Below, in pieces: positions 33,095 to 44,279 of a stretch of DNA of 64,000 nt. Source of the stretch: Oreohelix idahoensis (lineage: Eukaryota; Mollusca; Gastropoda; Stylommatophora; Oreohelicidae); assembly GCA_024509875.1 (NCBI GenBank), contig JAMPIV010019867.1:473998-537997 (forward strand), given 5' to 3'. Each line of letters opens with the position of its first letter. The first letter of the stretch is position 1. Position numbers and translations under genes: made by a program. The notes below the pieces were generated by a model that was not told the DNA's origin, made no database searches, and saw only the letters and a program-made list of their open reading frames with translations.

Positions 33095-36000
33095 CTAACT
33101 GTCATTAAAAACTTGTGTACTGTCTTCCTGAGGGCACCTCGACAGTACGTCTGCAACCACATTGTCGGACCCTCGAATTGCTTGAATAGTATAATTATAC
33201 GGCTGCATCAGAATCGAATAACGGGCTGCTCGGGCGCATTTATGGTTCTTCGTCTTTAAATACGCCAAAGCCTTCTGGTCTGACTGTATTACGAAAGGTA
33301 CACCTAACAGATACTTCTCTAATTTGGTTACTGCCCATACCACTGCGAGAAGTTCCTTTTCCAACACCGAATAATTCATTTCCGCCTTGTTTAACTTTCT
33401 CGAAATGTACGTGATCGGATGCAGATGTCCATCAAATTGTTGAAGCAACACAGCACCAACGCCCTTAGACGAAGCGTCTGTTCGAAGAGTATAAAGATTA
33501 TTAAGCCTGGGTAGTTTTAAAATCGGTGGGGATGAAAACAAATCTTTAATTTTAAGAAAAGCAGCATTGCATTCTGGAGTCCACCTAATTACATTAGGAG
33601 CCCCTTTCTTAAGTAGAGTGGACAGATCTGATGTAATTGAAGATAAGTTAGGAATAAATTTACCATAATATTGCACTAGTCCTAACACACTCCTGACTTG
33701 TTTTTTTGTCCTAGGAATGGAAAGATTTAGAATCTTGGAAACATTCTGCTCCAAAGTTTGAAGATTCCCATGACCAATCCTATGACCTAGAAAAGTAATC
33801 TCAGAGAATCCAATATACACCTTAGATGGTCTAGCAGATAACCCAGCAGATCTGAGCGTGGATAATAGAGAGTGTAAACCGTGAAAGTGTTCTTCCCAAG
33901 TGTTGCTAAACAAACAAATATCATCTATGTACGAGATTATATCTTGTCTATGCGAGAAGAGAATTCTCATCATTCTAGTGAACGTAGCAGGTGCGTTCAT
34001 CAGTCCAAAACACATAAAATTGAATTGGAACAACCCTCTGGGAGTAGCAAAAGCCGTAAAATGTTTACATCTTTCTGCCAACGGGACCTGCCAATAACCT
34101 TTTGACAGATCGAACTTACTGAAATATACTGCATCTGCCAATTTTGGTAAAAGATCATCCAATAATGGTAACGGTTCGGCGTCAAAAATTGTGACCTGAT
34201 TTAATTTTCTAAAATCAATGCAGAGCCGAATGTTATTGTCTTTTTTTCTTATTACAACCATGGGAAAAGCAAAATTACTTTGAGAAGAACTGATTATACC
34301 TAATTGCAGCATGTCATCTATTTCTTTGTTTACTTTGTCTTGAAAGTGTAATGGTATCGGGTATGGACGCACTCTAATAGCCTTTTCATCATTTAAAATG
34401 ATGTCATGTGTGATGACATTTGTTTTGCCTGGTATGTCTGTAAGTACATCATGAAACGAATGTAATAATTCGGATACATGTGTTTTGTTCTCAAGTGTAA
34501 GATTCGGACAGATTGTCACGATTTCCCAAGTTTCGGTAGATTGAACTGGTAGACTAGGAAACGTCATTGATACAGCTGGGAAAGAAGATTCTTCTTCCTG
34601 AATAACTGATAAAGACGCCCAGCTCGTTGGATGTGAACCTACATTATCAACAGCGTGAAAGACTGCCTGAAGATGTTCAGGTCTTGAGTGAAACTCTTTC
34701 AACATGTTAATGTGAAAAATCTTTCTTTGTCCCTTAACATCAAGGACATAATCGACATCTGAAATACGTGACAGAATCTTGAATGGACCACACCAAGTTA
34801 TCAGTAGTCGATTCTGTTTGCTCGGTAAAAGCACGAACGCTTCGTCGCCTGGTACAAGAAGACGAAAACGTCGTGAGTGATTCTGTAACATACGAGCTTT
34901 TTCTTTAGCTCTCTCCGATGCATCTGTTGCCAGCTGGCATGCATCCATGATTTTTTTCCTAAGATTTACAACATACTCGTAAGACGATTGAGTTTCTTGC
35001 GACAAGGAAGAATCAATCAACAAGTCTTTGATTAAAGACAATGGACCTCTGGGCTGAGCACCAAATACAAGTTGAAATGGACTGAAACCTGTATGCTCAT
35101 TCGGTATTTCACGATATGCAAAAAGTACCGCTGGTAAAACTCGGTCCCACTCTTTAGGAAAATCGATTGTAATCTTTCCTAACATCTGTTTTATTGATCG
35201 ATTTAGACGCTCCACCATCCCGTTTGAGGCGGCGTGATATACGGAACTCAGTGATTTGTCTATATGAAACATTGCCATAACCTCAGTCATTGCACCTGAC
35301 ACAAACTGAGAACCTCTGTCCGACAACAGTTTTCTCGGAAATCCGATTCTAGTAAAGATATGAAACAAAGCATCAGCTACATCCTGCGTAGTAATGTTCT
35401 TGAGTGGTATGGCCTCTGGCCAACGCGTGCACAAATCTATGCAAGTTAATACATATCTATGTCCTCTCGATGACATTATAGGAAGTGGGCCAATAATGTC
35501 CACGGCCATCTTCTCAAATGGACGCACCGGAATATCGGCTGCTTGAATTGGAGCCAAATGACGTGCCCCTCTAGACTTCACCTCCTGACAAGTAACACAA
35601 GAACGGCAAAACATCGCAATGTCTTTCGACATTCCCGGCCAGAAAAAAGATGCCAGAATTCTAGATCTAGTACGAGAGTATCCCATGTGAACTGCACAAC
35701 GGGAATCGTGAGCATGACTCAAGATATAGGATCTCATTACCTTAGGCACCATGATCTGAGTAGTAATATGACAAGATTTACTATCTCTGAATCTTCGCAC
35801 TAATATGTCATTTACGATAGTATACCATTGTTTGTGAGAAGTATGACCATTTGTATCATCACATTGGACTAAACTAAAAAATTTCTTTAATGAAACATCA
35901 CTATTTTGTAAAGTAGAAAAAACTTCCTTGTTGATGTTACTGTGTAACACATCATCATTAACTAGTGGTACTACATTATGTTGAGACTGCTCCTGTGCTC

Positions 36001-36901
36001 GAGTAACCACAACATTAGCCCTGTGTACGTGTTCTCGTTCCCAATTATTTATTTGCTCAAGAGTACACTCTTTAAAACCGTGAATGCGACCAAGAACTAA
36101 ATCGCAAACTGGATTCGGCAACAAACATACTTTTATTTGTCCCGTAAAAAATGGCGTCTCGATATGAACCACAGCCGTTTGAAATTTCTCAATTCTACCA
36201 CCAAACGTAATGCACTTAACCCATGTGCCTGTACAACAAGAAGGATCAACCAAACATTGTCGCACGCCTACCGTCGTGCAACCTGAATCCTTTAATAAAG
36301 TTACTGGCATGCCATTAAGTAAGCCCTTGTGAAACTCTAAAGACCCGGTTCCTTCATGAGCTGACATAGCAGGTAACGCCGGCAATGGGTGTCCACATCT
36401 CAGTCTGGATACCACGTCAGGCTGAAATAGATTCTTGCATTCCAAACATGTTTCAGCATTATTAAAATCAAATGACGCACACGCATTTGCTTGATTAACA
36501 GTATTATTGTTATGTGCGACATTTTTTTCCGACATTTGAACGGAATTACCATGGTAAGCAGATCGATTATAACTATTTGACCGAAATGCCCTGTCATTTT
36601 GTTGTCTATTGTTATACAAATGTCTATTATTATTCTGCGAGTAACGTGCTTTATTGTAACTGTAAAAGTTAGGAGTGTTTCGTTGCCAATTCATTCTGTC
36701 TCTGTTTCCCAAATCAACTTGTTGACCAGTTCCAAAATGATTGTTATTCCATCTTCTGCCAGCTGGTGAATCTTTTCTATTTCCACCTTCAGAATGAGAA
36801 AAATTTCTTTGATAATTATTATTTCGATCTGAACTGGCACTTATATGACGAAACCTATCTCTGTCACCACTATTCGATCTAAAATTTTCCTTGTCTGTTA
36901 T
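33095..36901 (-). CDS. pol: Gypsy Pol polyprotein: protease-integrase-RT-RNase H
   Basis: The frame is open from 36901, just after an in-frame TAA, to a TAG at 33095-33097, and has no early ATG, so it is probably reached by frameshift from gag. Numbering from 36712: a Cys/His cluster (C-x2-C...CGH) at about 89-108, and a retropepsin active site LLKDSGC at about 139. Integrase follows with an HHCC zinc region (H..H...CRSCVTC, about 333-375) and DDE residues in MAVDIIGPLP (404), LSDRGSQF (465) and NGMVERLNR (501). A GPF module lies at about 642. RT has LCIDFRKLN (830), FSKFDLSKGYWQVPL (864), FGLMNAPATF (902) and YIDD (928). RNase H has LRTDASSKGVGAVL (1077) and ENYSVLEKEL-like MNYSVLEKELLAV (1112). 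No internal stop was found. Integrase upstream of RT marks the GMR1 clade. Confidence 0.92.
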   Translation of the reverse strand: MTDKENFRSNSGDRDRFRHISASSDRNNNYQRNFSHSEGGNRKDSPAGRRWNNNHFGTGQQVDLGNRDRMNWQRNTPNFYSYNKARYSQNNNRHLYNNRQQNDRAFRSNSYNRSAYHGNSVQMSEKNVAHNNNTVNQANACASFDFNNAETCLECKNLFQPDVVSRLRCGHPLPALPAMSAHEGTGSLEFHKGLLNGMPVTLLKDSGCTTVGVRQCLVDPSCCTGTWVKCITFGGRIEKFQTAVVHIETPFFTGQIKVCLLPNPVCDLVLGRIHGFKECTLEQINNWEREHVHRANVVVTRAQEQSQHNVVPLVNDDVLHSNINKEVFSTLQNSDVSLKKFFSLVQCDDTNGHTSHKQWYTIVNDILVRRFRDSKSCHITTQIMVPKVMRSYILSHAHDSRCAVHMGYSRTRSRILASFFWPGMSKDIAMFCRSCVTCQEVKSRGARHLAPIQAADIPVRPFEKMAVDIIGPLPIMSSRGHRYVLTCIDLCTRWPEAIPLKNITTQDVADALFHIFTRIGFPRKLLSDRGSQFVSGAMTEVMAMFHIDKSLSSVYHAASNGMVERLNRSIKQMLGKITIDFPKEWDRVLPAVLFAYREIPNEHTGFSPFQLVFGAQPRGPLSLIKDLLIDSSLSQETQSSYEYVVNLRKKIMDACQLATDASERAKEKARMLQNHSRRFRLLVPGDEAFVLLPSKQNRLLITWCGPFKILSRISDVDYVLDVKGQRKIFHINMLKEFHSRPEHLQAVFHAVDNVGSHPTSWASLSVIQEEESSFPAVSMTFPSLPVQSTETWEIVTICPNLTLENKTHVSELLHSFHDVLTDIPGKTNVITHDIILNDEKAIRVRPYPIPLHFQDKVNKEIDDMLQLGIISSSQSNFAFPMVVIRKKDNNIRLCIDFRKLNQVTIFDAEPLPLLDDLLPKLADAVYFSKFDLSKGYWQVPLAERCKHFTAFATPRGLFQFNFMCFGLMNAPATFTRMMRILFSHRQDIISYIDDICLFSNTWEEHFHGLHSLLSTLRSAGLSARPSKVYIGFSEITFLGHRIGHGNLQTLEQNVSKILNLSIPRTKKQVRSVLGLVQYYGKFIPNLSSITSDLSTLLKKGAPNVIRWTPECNAAFLKIKDLFSSPPILKLPRLNNLYTLRTDASSKGVGAVLLQQFDGHLHPITYISRKLNKAEMNYSVLEKELLAVVWAVTKLEKYLLGVPFVIQSDQKALAYLKTKNHKCARAARYSILMQPYNYTIQAIRGSDNVVADVLSRCPQEDSTQVFNDS
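36879..36901 (-). promoter_or_regulatory. Candidate +1 programmed frameshift site at gag/pol
   Basis: Minus-strand sequence reads GGA AAA TTT TAG A. The pol frame is +1 relative to gag and is open only between an upstream TAA (36902-36904) and onwards, so any shift must occur in these 23 nt. UUU at the P site followed by UAG allows Phe-tRNA to re-pair with UUU one base downstream, a stop-assisted +1 shift. Confidence 0.5.
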
Positions 36902-37850
36902 TTACAGTAGCAACACCCGCTGACTGTAACGATTCATGTAGTTTAGTGTTTCTGACATTCAAGTTCGGATGAGCAACTGAAAACTGGCGCCCTAGGGTCT
37001 CAACTTCCGATAACGATTTAGGATTCCGCTCCTGTAAAAATGCCAAAAACGTATCACTTACTGAGGATAATACCTTATCCCGTAATATTAAATCTGCCAG
37101 ATCTTCAAAATTTCGTTGTACCTTTTCAAGTTCGATCCAACGATTAAAAGTTAAACGAATATCCGAAATGAATTGTGAAAACTCTTTTCCTGTTTCCGGC
37201 AACAACTCTTTAAAACGCCTTCTATAACCTTCAGCTGTAAGCTGATATTTTTTTAATAGCGTAGCTCTAGCTTCATCATAGTTTTGACTATCGCCTTCTA
37301 ACGAAGCGATTGCACTTAACGCCTCTCCTGATAAAAAATTCATCAATTTGCTACACCACATACTTTTATCAATTTTATATTCTGTGCATACCAATTGAAA
37401 TCTTGACAAGAAGAACGTTATATCGTCGACCCCTGGTTTAAACATGGGCAAATGGATTTTAATGTCACCTTTTTGACCATCATTCTGAGTGTGTGATTGA
37501 CTAGTAGCATTTCCATTTTGCAACTTCTGTCTTTCAATTTCTAACTGCAACATTCTCTCTTCATGGGCTCGTTTTTCTCCCTCAAGTGTAAATTCATATT
37601 GTCTCCTTTTCTCATTTTCTTCCATCTCCAAGTGTTTAATTCTCTCTTCGTCTTGCCTTCTTTTCTCATTTTCTTTCATTTCCAACCGTTTCATACGTTC
37701 TTGATTGGCTAATTCTCTATCTTTTAATTCCAACTGACGTTTCTCTCTTTCCTGCGCCTCTTTATATTCTGTTTGAGCAAACTCTTGTAATTTGTCTCCT
37801 GATAAACCAAGAATTTTACCCTGTTTAATGAAGTATTCCGCCGTCGACAT
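36879..37850 (-). CDS. gag: Gypsy Gag (323 aa)
   Basis: The ATG at 37850 opens MSTAEYFIKQGKILGLSGDK. Residues about 30-112 are a highly charged Glu/Arg/Lys repeat region (for example RRQDEERIKHLEMEENEKRR), predicted coiled coil. Residues about 130-295 form a gypsy/SCAN-like capsid with MFKPGVDDITFFLSRF, LSGEALSAI and ELLPETGKEFSQF. A Cys/His nucleocapsid knuckle is absent; a Cys/His cluster instead lies at the start of Pol. The ORF ends ...RQGKF-stop at 36879-36881, with pol in the +1 frame overlapping by 23 nt. The frame is intact over its full length. Confidence 0.88.
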   Translation of the reverse strand: MSTAEYFIKQGKILGLSGDKLQEFAQTEYKEAQEREKRQLELKDRELANQERMKRLEMKENEKRRQDEERIKHLEMEENEKRRQYEFTLEGEKRAHEERMLQLEIERQKLQNGNATSQSHTQNDGQKGDIKIHLPMFKPGVDDITFFLSRFQLVCTEYKIDKSMWCSKLMNFLSGEALSAIASLEGDSQNYDEARATLLKKYQLTAEGYRRRFKELLPETGKEFSQFISDIRLTFNRWIELEKVQRNFEDLADLILRDKVLSSVSDTFLAFLQERNPKSLSEVETLGRQFSVAHPNLNVRNTKLHESLQSAGVATVNNRQGKF

Positions 37851-40126
37851 TTCAAATTCTGAATTCTAATATTTACCTCATCAAATAAACTGTAGTATTA
37901 TAAGTAATATCTTATAATCGAAACCTTATCGATACTCATTATTGGAGATTAATCATCTTTTAATTAATAAAATATGCAGCTATAAATCAATCAACTAAGA
38001 AATTATACAAGATAATAGTACTACTGAAAACATAATGATCCATGAAGAGAATCAATTACATAGAAATATACACGTGCACAATGACCATCACCGCACCTAA
38101 ACAATTAAAGAAGAGATAATATCGTAGAGAACCACGGCGTCAACACAAAAATCTACGACATTTCAGCAGCCCCAAAGAAACTGGCTGTAAGCCTTTGCGA
38201 TTCATCGACCTAAAATCAACCTAGGAAAACACCCCAGGACACCTATGATGACGAACAAGCATCTTACGAGTTAAAATGACAAAGAAAGGTGCTCACTAAT
38301 CATAATCAGGGTACTGACACCATCATAACAATGTCTACTTATTTGCGGGAATCCCAATACTTCTTGTAAAGTATTCTATCCAACACAGATTATGAAATTC
38401 ATACAGCTGAATTGAAGATGAGCAATTCTCAAAAGGACCAGCAATTCGCTCTGGTTGAAAGTATCTGTTACCGAATGACGTCCCTCAATGTAACCTCCAC
38501 AGGTACACAGCAGGACTTGAAAATGTAAATCGAAAACTGTAGCATCATTCCCCGGTACAACTATGATACTTCTCTGGAGACTTGAATATGTACATCACAC
38601 GAACGTTGACCTTCCAAGGCAAGGTTAGGACTGACATCAACTATTTACAGGACCACAATGTTAAGAGGTATGGTGGTCGGTGGAAGCTCCAATGTTAAAG
38701 ACTTGTTGTTGGCCCCAGCGTTGCTCGTCAGAGTGGTTGTTAGGAATAGGAATATCAACTCGACCTACGCAGTGGTGTGTAGACATAGAGTGAGAGTATA
38801 ATACGCGAATGATGAAAGAGTTCGAAGAGTTGATAAATGTTCTGTTTCTCACTCATGTATGGCTGGAAGTCATCGACGCCAACTGCTGTGTACTTTTTGT
38901 TACAGTTTAATTGGACGTACACATTCGACAGCACGGGATACAGTGACAAATCACAGGTTGGCATAATACATCATGGTACAATTGATAAATGGTCTTGCAA
39001 TGATACATGGGCACTCGTTGAATAATAGCACAATGAAATGTCAGTAGACAAGCACTCAGTATTGCCCATATATATATCGTCTGAGTTTACTGACAAAGCA
39101 CGTCAGTTTATAAACAATATTCAAGATGGCTTCTAGACCTAACCTCGTCTAGCGAAGATTCCTCTATGTAAAGTTCAGCACATATTTTCATATATAATAT
39201 TGAACCGCTAGTAATGGGTTCTCATCTGTAGCAGTGATCTCTGGACTCATCAAGCGATAATACGGGGCATCCCTTTTCTCTTCTTGAAAGTCACAAAATA
39301 TTTGGATACAAGATGGCTTCTCTCGTGAGCTGTCACTCACTTTCTTTTTTGATACAAACTAGGCAGCTGTATCAAAGCTGGTCATTCATTAAATGTCCTT
39401 ATGGCTTTGTAGATTCTATCATTGATACAATTGGCTTCATCATACAATATAGTGCTGCTAGAAATGAATGTCATCTTCATCTAGTTACATATTCCCTCAG
39501 ACGTACAAACCGTCTGCTTATCGAAAACGATGGCTTCGTAAGAGAGTTCATAAGAAGTACTTTTGTTACCTTGGTATCAGAAATATGATTCTGCCATTCC
39601 TTGGCAATAAGAATAAACACTGGGGTAAAGCATACACGATAGGTCTAAACGACTATCACTTTCCCCATAAATATTGAGATCACTTTTCCCGGCGACAAGC
39701 CGATACAGAAACACAACAGCCCCCCATCAGGGCGAAGCCAAATCACAACTCTCTAGCCACACATCCGCTGAACAGCCTTTGACCTTTCTAGCGACAAAGA
39801 ACATATAGTTCGACTTAGATATGTAAAGATATACAGATATAAGACAGACTCGTCCTACCTAGACAAACACTACACATAAATTCAGGCCATAGATATTCTG
39901 AAGCAAGAACAATCTATTTCTACCCAAACAAAGAATAAATCGTAGTAAAACTAGATTCATCCGCGGAGTTCGATCGAAAGTGGCGAAACTCCTTTCAAGG
40001 GAAGTAACTCAATAATGACTTTTCCTTAAGCACTAAAAAGTATCTATTTTGTTTACAAAATATTTGCGAACATAACAAGCATACAAATGTATTATATTGC
40101 AAGATATCAAAGACTGCACGTAACAA
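37851..40126 (-). other. Long untranslated leader of the gypsy element
   Basis: About 2.3 kb between the recognisable 5' LTR and gag. Several short open frames are present, none resembling envelope, dUTPase or other known retroelement accessory genes. Confidence 0.5.
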
Positions 40127-40816
40127 TGCCCAACAGCTCAAATATAACCAGGTAAGAAGCCAATGCTGTTCCGGTAACATAACAACACATTTTATTGAAA
40201 ACTCATGATCCATGAGACATGATGAACCGTCCTTAGTTAATGTCATTCTGTCTATTCGTAACATAGAGTTATACTCCTTGACGGTAATACATTGTTGCTT
40301 ATTAGTCCCAATACTTCTATACATCTCTATGTATTGATTATATCCGTGCCCTTCTCCCGTACCTTCTTTTCAAACTCATATAACTTCATTAACATGAATT
40401 TCCCAAATTCAGCACACATTAGCGACAAAGCAGACTTTTTTTAGACTCCGATTTTTACGGTGTATAGACCTGCCCGTCTAAAAAATGTATAAGCATCAAA
40501 TTATACATTATTAACAGTACTCATCCTGGTATGCACTCCTATGCATGGCACGAATCAATATACCCCTTTTTTCACGGGTTTTCAAGCAAACCAGCAAACA
40601 CAAGGCTGTTCACGTCTTGTTTTTATTTGGGGTCCATTTTGTTCTCTACGTCATTGTTTCAAGACCCAAAAAACTCCTACGTCATCCTTTTTTTACTGCG
40701 CGCAATAATAATGCACCTAAGTGTACTATTCACATATCTTCAAATATTTTCACCAAACTCAACTCAGCGCTCTTTGATGCGCAACAACAAAATGTTGTAA
40801 AAAACCATACGCAACA
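40127..40816 (-). repeat. 5' LTR of the gypsy element (690 bp recognisable)
   Basis: Matches the left LTR from its outer TG (minus strand TGTTGCGTATGG) to about 40127, where similarity ends. The roughly 245 bp that would complete the U5 side are replaced by unrelated or strongly diverged sequence, so no primer-binding site could be assigned. Confidence 0.75.
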
Positions 40817-41176
40817 ATTTCTTCCTTCGTTGGTCTTTCGCCGTTAATTTGTAGCTCTTCTTCTGCTGGCTGGATGTCCGGGGGGTTTTGTGGAGCTGGT
40901 CTATTGAGAAGGTCCTCAAAATATTCTGTCCACCTCTTCATTTGTTCTTGTATATTGCTGAGCAGTTTTCCATTCTTGTCTTTTATGAGGCAACTTGTTT
41001 GCTTGTATTTCCCCGTCAGCTTCTTTATGCTGTTATACAGTTCTCCCATATCTCCTTTGGCTGTAGCATCTTCTGCCTCTCTTGCCAACTCCTCAATATA
41101 CTTCCTCTTGTCTCGTTTGATACTTCTTTTAACTTCTTTGTTTGCTTCTGTGTACACTTCTTGAGCCTTGGCTTTG
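40817..41176 (-). pseudogene. Host LINE, middle segment (EN-RT linker)
   Basis: The minus strand encodes KAKAQEVYTEANKEVKRSIK followed by DKRKYIEELAREAEDATAKG, then NSIKKLTGKYKQTS and ...NGERPTKEE, the linker between endonuclease and RT. It is cut at 40817 by the gypsy element and at 41176 by the solo LTR. Both junctions restore the frame when the inserts are removed (…KTRSSK|AKAQEVY… and …TKEE|IKKAV…). Confidence 0.88.
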
Positions 41177-43180
41177 TGTCGTAGATTTTCGATAGGAGTA
41201 TTAAGACTAGGGTTGGGTAGGGTTTAGGCTAAGAGTTTTTCTTCTTTTCTCGTAAATGTATGCACAGATTTGAATAATCTGATTTAACCTAAGAAGTAAA
41301 GAAACTCTAGCAAATAGTAACAAATTCTGCAGGTTAAACAAAAGAATTAGGACAGTACATGGGCGACAATCTATAACTGTAAAATAACACTCTGATCTGC
41401 GTACACTCATTCATTCAGCCATGGCCATGCAGTTATACTCACAACTTTGCTCGCAGCCTCTGGGAACATACTCAATTCTAGGACCTTCACACAGACCCGA
41501 AAATGCAGTCCTTGCCCAAGAAGTCCCCAGTTCCAAAAGACGTACTAAACTCTCAGGGAACGATTCCTTGGGTGTTCTAATTTTTCGAATGTCTGATTAA
41601 GTCACATAAAATATTGTCCAGGCACGAAAGTTAGCAGAGCACAATGTCATTAGCTTTGGTTTCTAGAATTTAAGGAATGTCGGATCGGTGTCTACTTTCA
41701 GGAAGTTACTATCTTTGGTCGCCACAGTACTAGTCAAACTCTCTGTCGGAATGTTTCTGATCTTCTTGTAATCTTCACGCCGCCCGGCAGAAAATCTACG
41801 TAGAGTTTATGGAAGAAATTAAGATCTGGTTCACTGGCCCAGTATTTATCATTACAGTCTTTGAGACCCCGTTAGTGGGATATTTAGTATTTCTGTCTAA
41901 CTCTGTTGGCCTAGGCACTGTCAGATCAGGGTTACTTGAGAACCCCACGTGGTTCAAAATAAGGACTGTCTATTTCTTCACAAGTATTAACTCTTATTAA
42001 ATGCTGGTAAAGTTCGGGTCACCCCAGTATTTCACTACATAAAATGGAAAAAGCACATATGAAATAATTATACATACTATGTATAAGGATATAACTTACA
42101 TTTAAAACGGCAAGCCTACAGCTTGACTTATTATTTAAACTACCGGTGAAATAAGTTATATAACATCGATCATCAGGAATTTAGGAATATGGTGCGTATT
42201 CCGTCACTATTCACTGATGTCGCATCTAGCGTTTATAAGTTTGTTATTAAACCAGTTTCGTCTGAGTGTTAGCCGTTAAATTAAATTCATTATAGTTACA
42301 TGTTTGTTACGCTAGAAATATAATTTATTCTGCTTTCCACTGTATGCGTCACTAGAAAAATAATACAAACCATAAATTAAGCACTATGTTCAAAAGAAAC
42401 TAGTTAAAATGAAATGGGCGATTTAACGCTTTAAACACTTCACAAAATACTAGATAATAATATATTACCTAAAACACAGCACTACAGGATATCGCACATT
42501 AAGAATTATACGCTTATATTTATGGAAGTCTAGAAGTTCGACAAATTGTCGCAACAAACTAAGAACTTCGCTTATACAGCTCTACTCTTCGCGAACCACC
42601 TGTCTACTGCGATTTATTTAGAGAGAGAATGAAATTAAAGTTTCAAACTCGGGCCAATATCTTAAAATCAGACAAAGGGCCCCAACTATTTCGCCAAGCG
42701 AAATTATCTCCCCTTCTCTAACACCATGTGTCAGCTTCCCTCATGTCGTAACTGCCATGAGTGGCCTTGGCACCTTCCTCTCCCGATTTCCATTTCTGAG
42801 CGGGGGAGGCGGTGACAGATCACACTTCACGCTAGGAAATTTTTCCTAGAGCTACGTTTTCCCAGTCTATATGTCTGCTCTACGCCGTGTAGGTGATAGT
42901 TTTAACGCCTACCTGAGCGATCAGCCCGAAGCAACCGCGCGTGTTCGCTGGAAAATTCAGACGACTGTCTGCCATTTCGGGTCTGATAGAAGCGAAAATC
43001 ACAGCTTCGTTCACTGACATCTACGTAAATAGAATTACGTATCCCAGTATGAGAAAAACACAAGGTAAAGTTTAAGAATATGGAAGAAAATATTTTTCGC
43101 AACGAATGATGCGAAAAGAATTTGGTGAAAGAATAGGAAGAAGATGTAGGTAATTTAATGATATAAAGACCCACGTGACA
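41177..43180. mobile_element. Solo-LTR-like element (family X, 2004 bp)
   Basis: Starts TG (41177), ends CA (43180) and is flanked by the 5-bp duplication CTTTG (41172-41176 and 43181-43185), which fits LTR-element integration. Its two ends are not direct repeats of each other and it has no coding capacity, so a solo LTR formed by LTR-LTR recombination is the best reading. It is homologous over much of its length to 230-2200. A stretch at 41210-41225 (GGGTTGGGTAGGGTTTAGG) resembles degenerate telomere repeat but is too short to mean anything. Confidence 0.7.
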
Positions 43181-44279
43181 CTTTGGAACTTCTGGTTTTG
43201 CTTTTGTTTAAATCTGCCTTCTTGTTTTTTCGGTCTTTTATCGTATTTATGGTTTCTGTTGTTATCCATGCTTTTTGTTGTCGTTCCCTTTTCCCCGGTA
43301 TTTCTTCACATGTCTCCTTCCATACCGTTTTGATTTGCTGCCAATAGTCTTCTGTATTCTCTACATCTTCCAGCTGTTGGAGCACTTGGAATTTATTGGA
43401 TATTGTGTCCGCAAATTTGTCTCTTGTTTCTTGATTTCTTAGATGTCCTACATTAAATTGTTGTCTATAATTTTGCATTGTTGCATATCTCTTGAGTTTC
43501 ATTTTTACTTTGGCTATCAGAAGGTGGTGATCTGATGCCACATCTGCTCCTATATATACCTTTACATCCTGCAATGATGATCTAAACTTCTTGTTTATGC
43601 ATATATGATCAATCTGATTTTCTGTTCTATGGTCTGGTGATATCCATGTTGCCTTGTGTATTCTCTTATGTGGAAACATGCTTCCTCCTATATCCAGTTT
43701 ATTTGAAGCACAGAAGTTTGAGAATAGTTCCCCATTTTCATTCATTATTCCCATGACTTCTTCAAAGCCGGTGTTGACTGTACCTATCTTTGCATTCATG
43801 TCACCCATCAAAATTGTGATGTCTCTTCTTTTTACTTTTTCCATAATTTACTGTAGTCTAGTATAAAATGCTTCTTTCACAGACTGTTCTTTGTCATTAG
43901 TTGGTGCATAACATTGGATGACATTTACATTTATTTTCTTTTTAGCTGTTTTAAAAGTAGCTGTTATTATTCTGGATCCAACGGCTTCCTATTCAATGAG
44001 TGCTTTCTGTGCTTCTTTAGATAACATAAGAGCTACCTTTTCACTGTGGTGTGAACTTTCGTCTTCATGTCCTGAGGACAGCACCAATTCACCTGTGATG
44101 AGTTTCTTCCTGTCTACCCCCTTCCACTTTGTTTCACACTGTCCCAGAACCTCGATTTTATATTTCCTCATCTCTGCTGCTACTTGTGCCACTTTCCCTT
44201 GTTCGTTTAATGTCCGAACATTCCAGGTGCGAAATCTGGAAGTTCTCCTAGAAGAAAGAAGGTTAGTCAGTAACACAGA

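Larger units (their letters stand above)
31143..40816 (-). mobile_element. GMR1-type Ty3/gypsy LTR retrotransposon inserted in a LINE
   Basis: The element starts TG (31143), ends CA (40816) and is flanked by the 5-bp duplication ATTTC (31138-31142 and 40817-40821). Excision restores the LINE frame. On the minus strand the order is 5' LTR (right), a leader of about 2.3 kb, gag, pol, 3' LTR (left). The pol order is protease, integrase, RT, RNase H, the diagnostic arrangement of the GMR1 group. The LTRs are close to identical over about 690 bp, so insertion is recent, but the left LTR extends about 245 bp further (see findings). A SINE lies just after the pol stop. Confidence 0.9.

Noticed and set aside
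41205..41230. Interstitial telomere repeat (GGGTTGGGTAGGGTTTAGG)
   Set aside because: Too short and irregular to be distinguished from chance.
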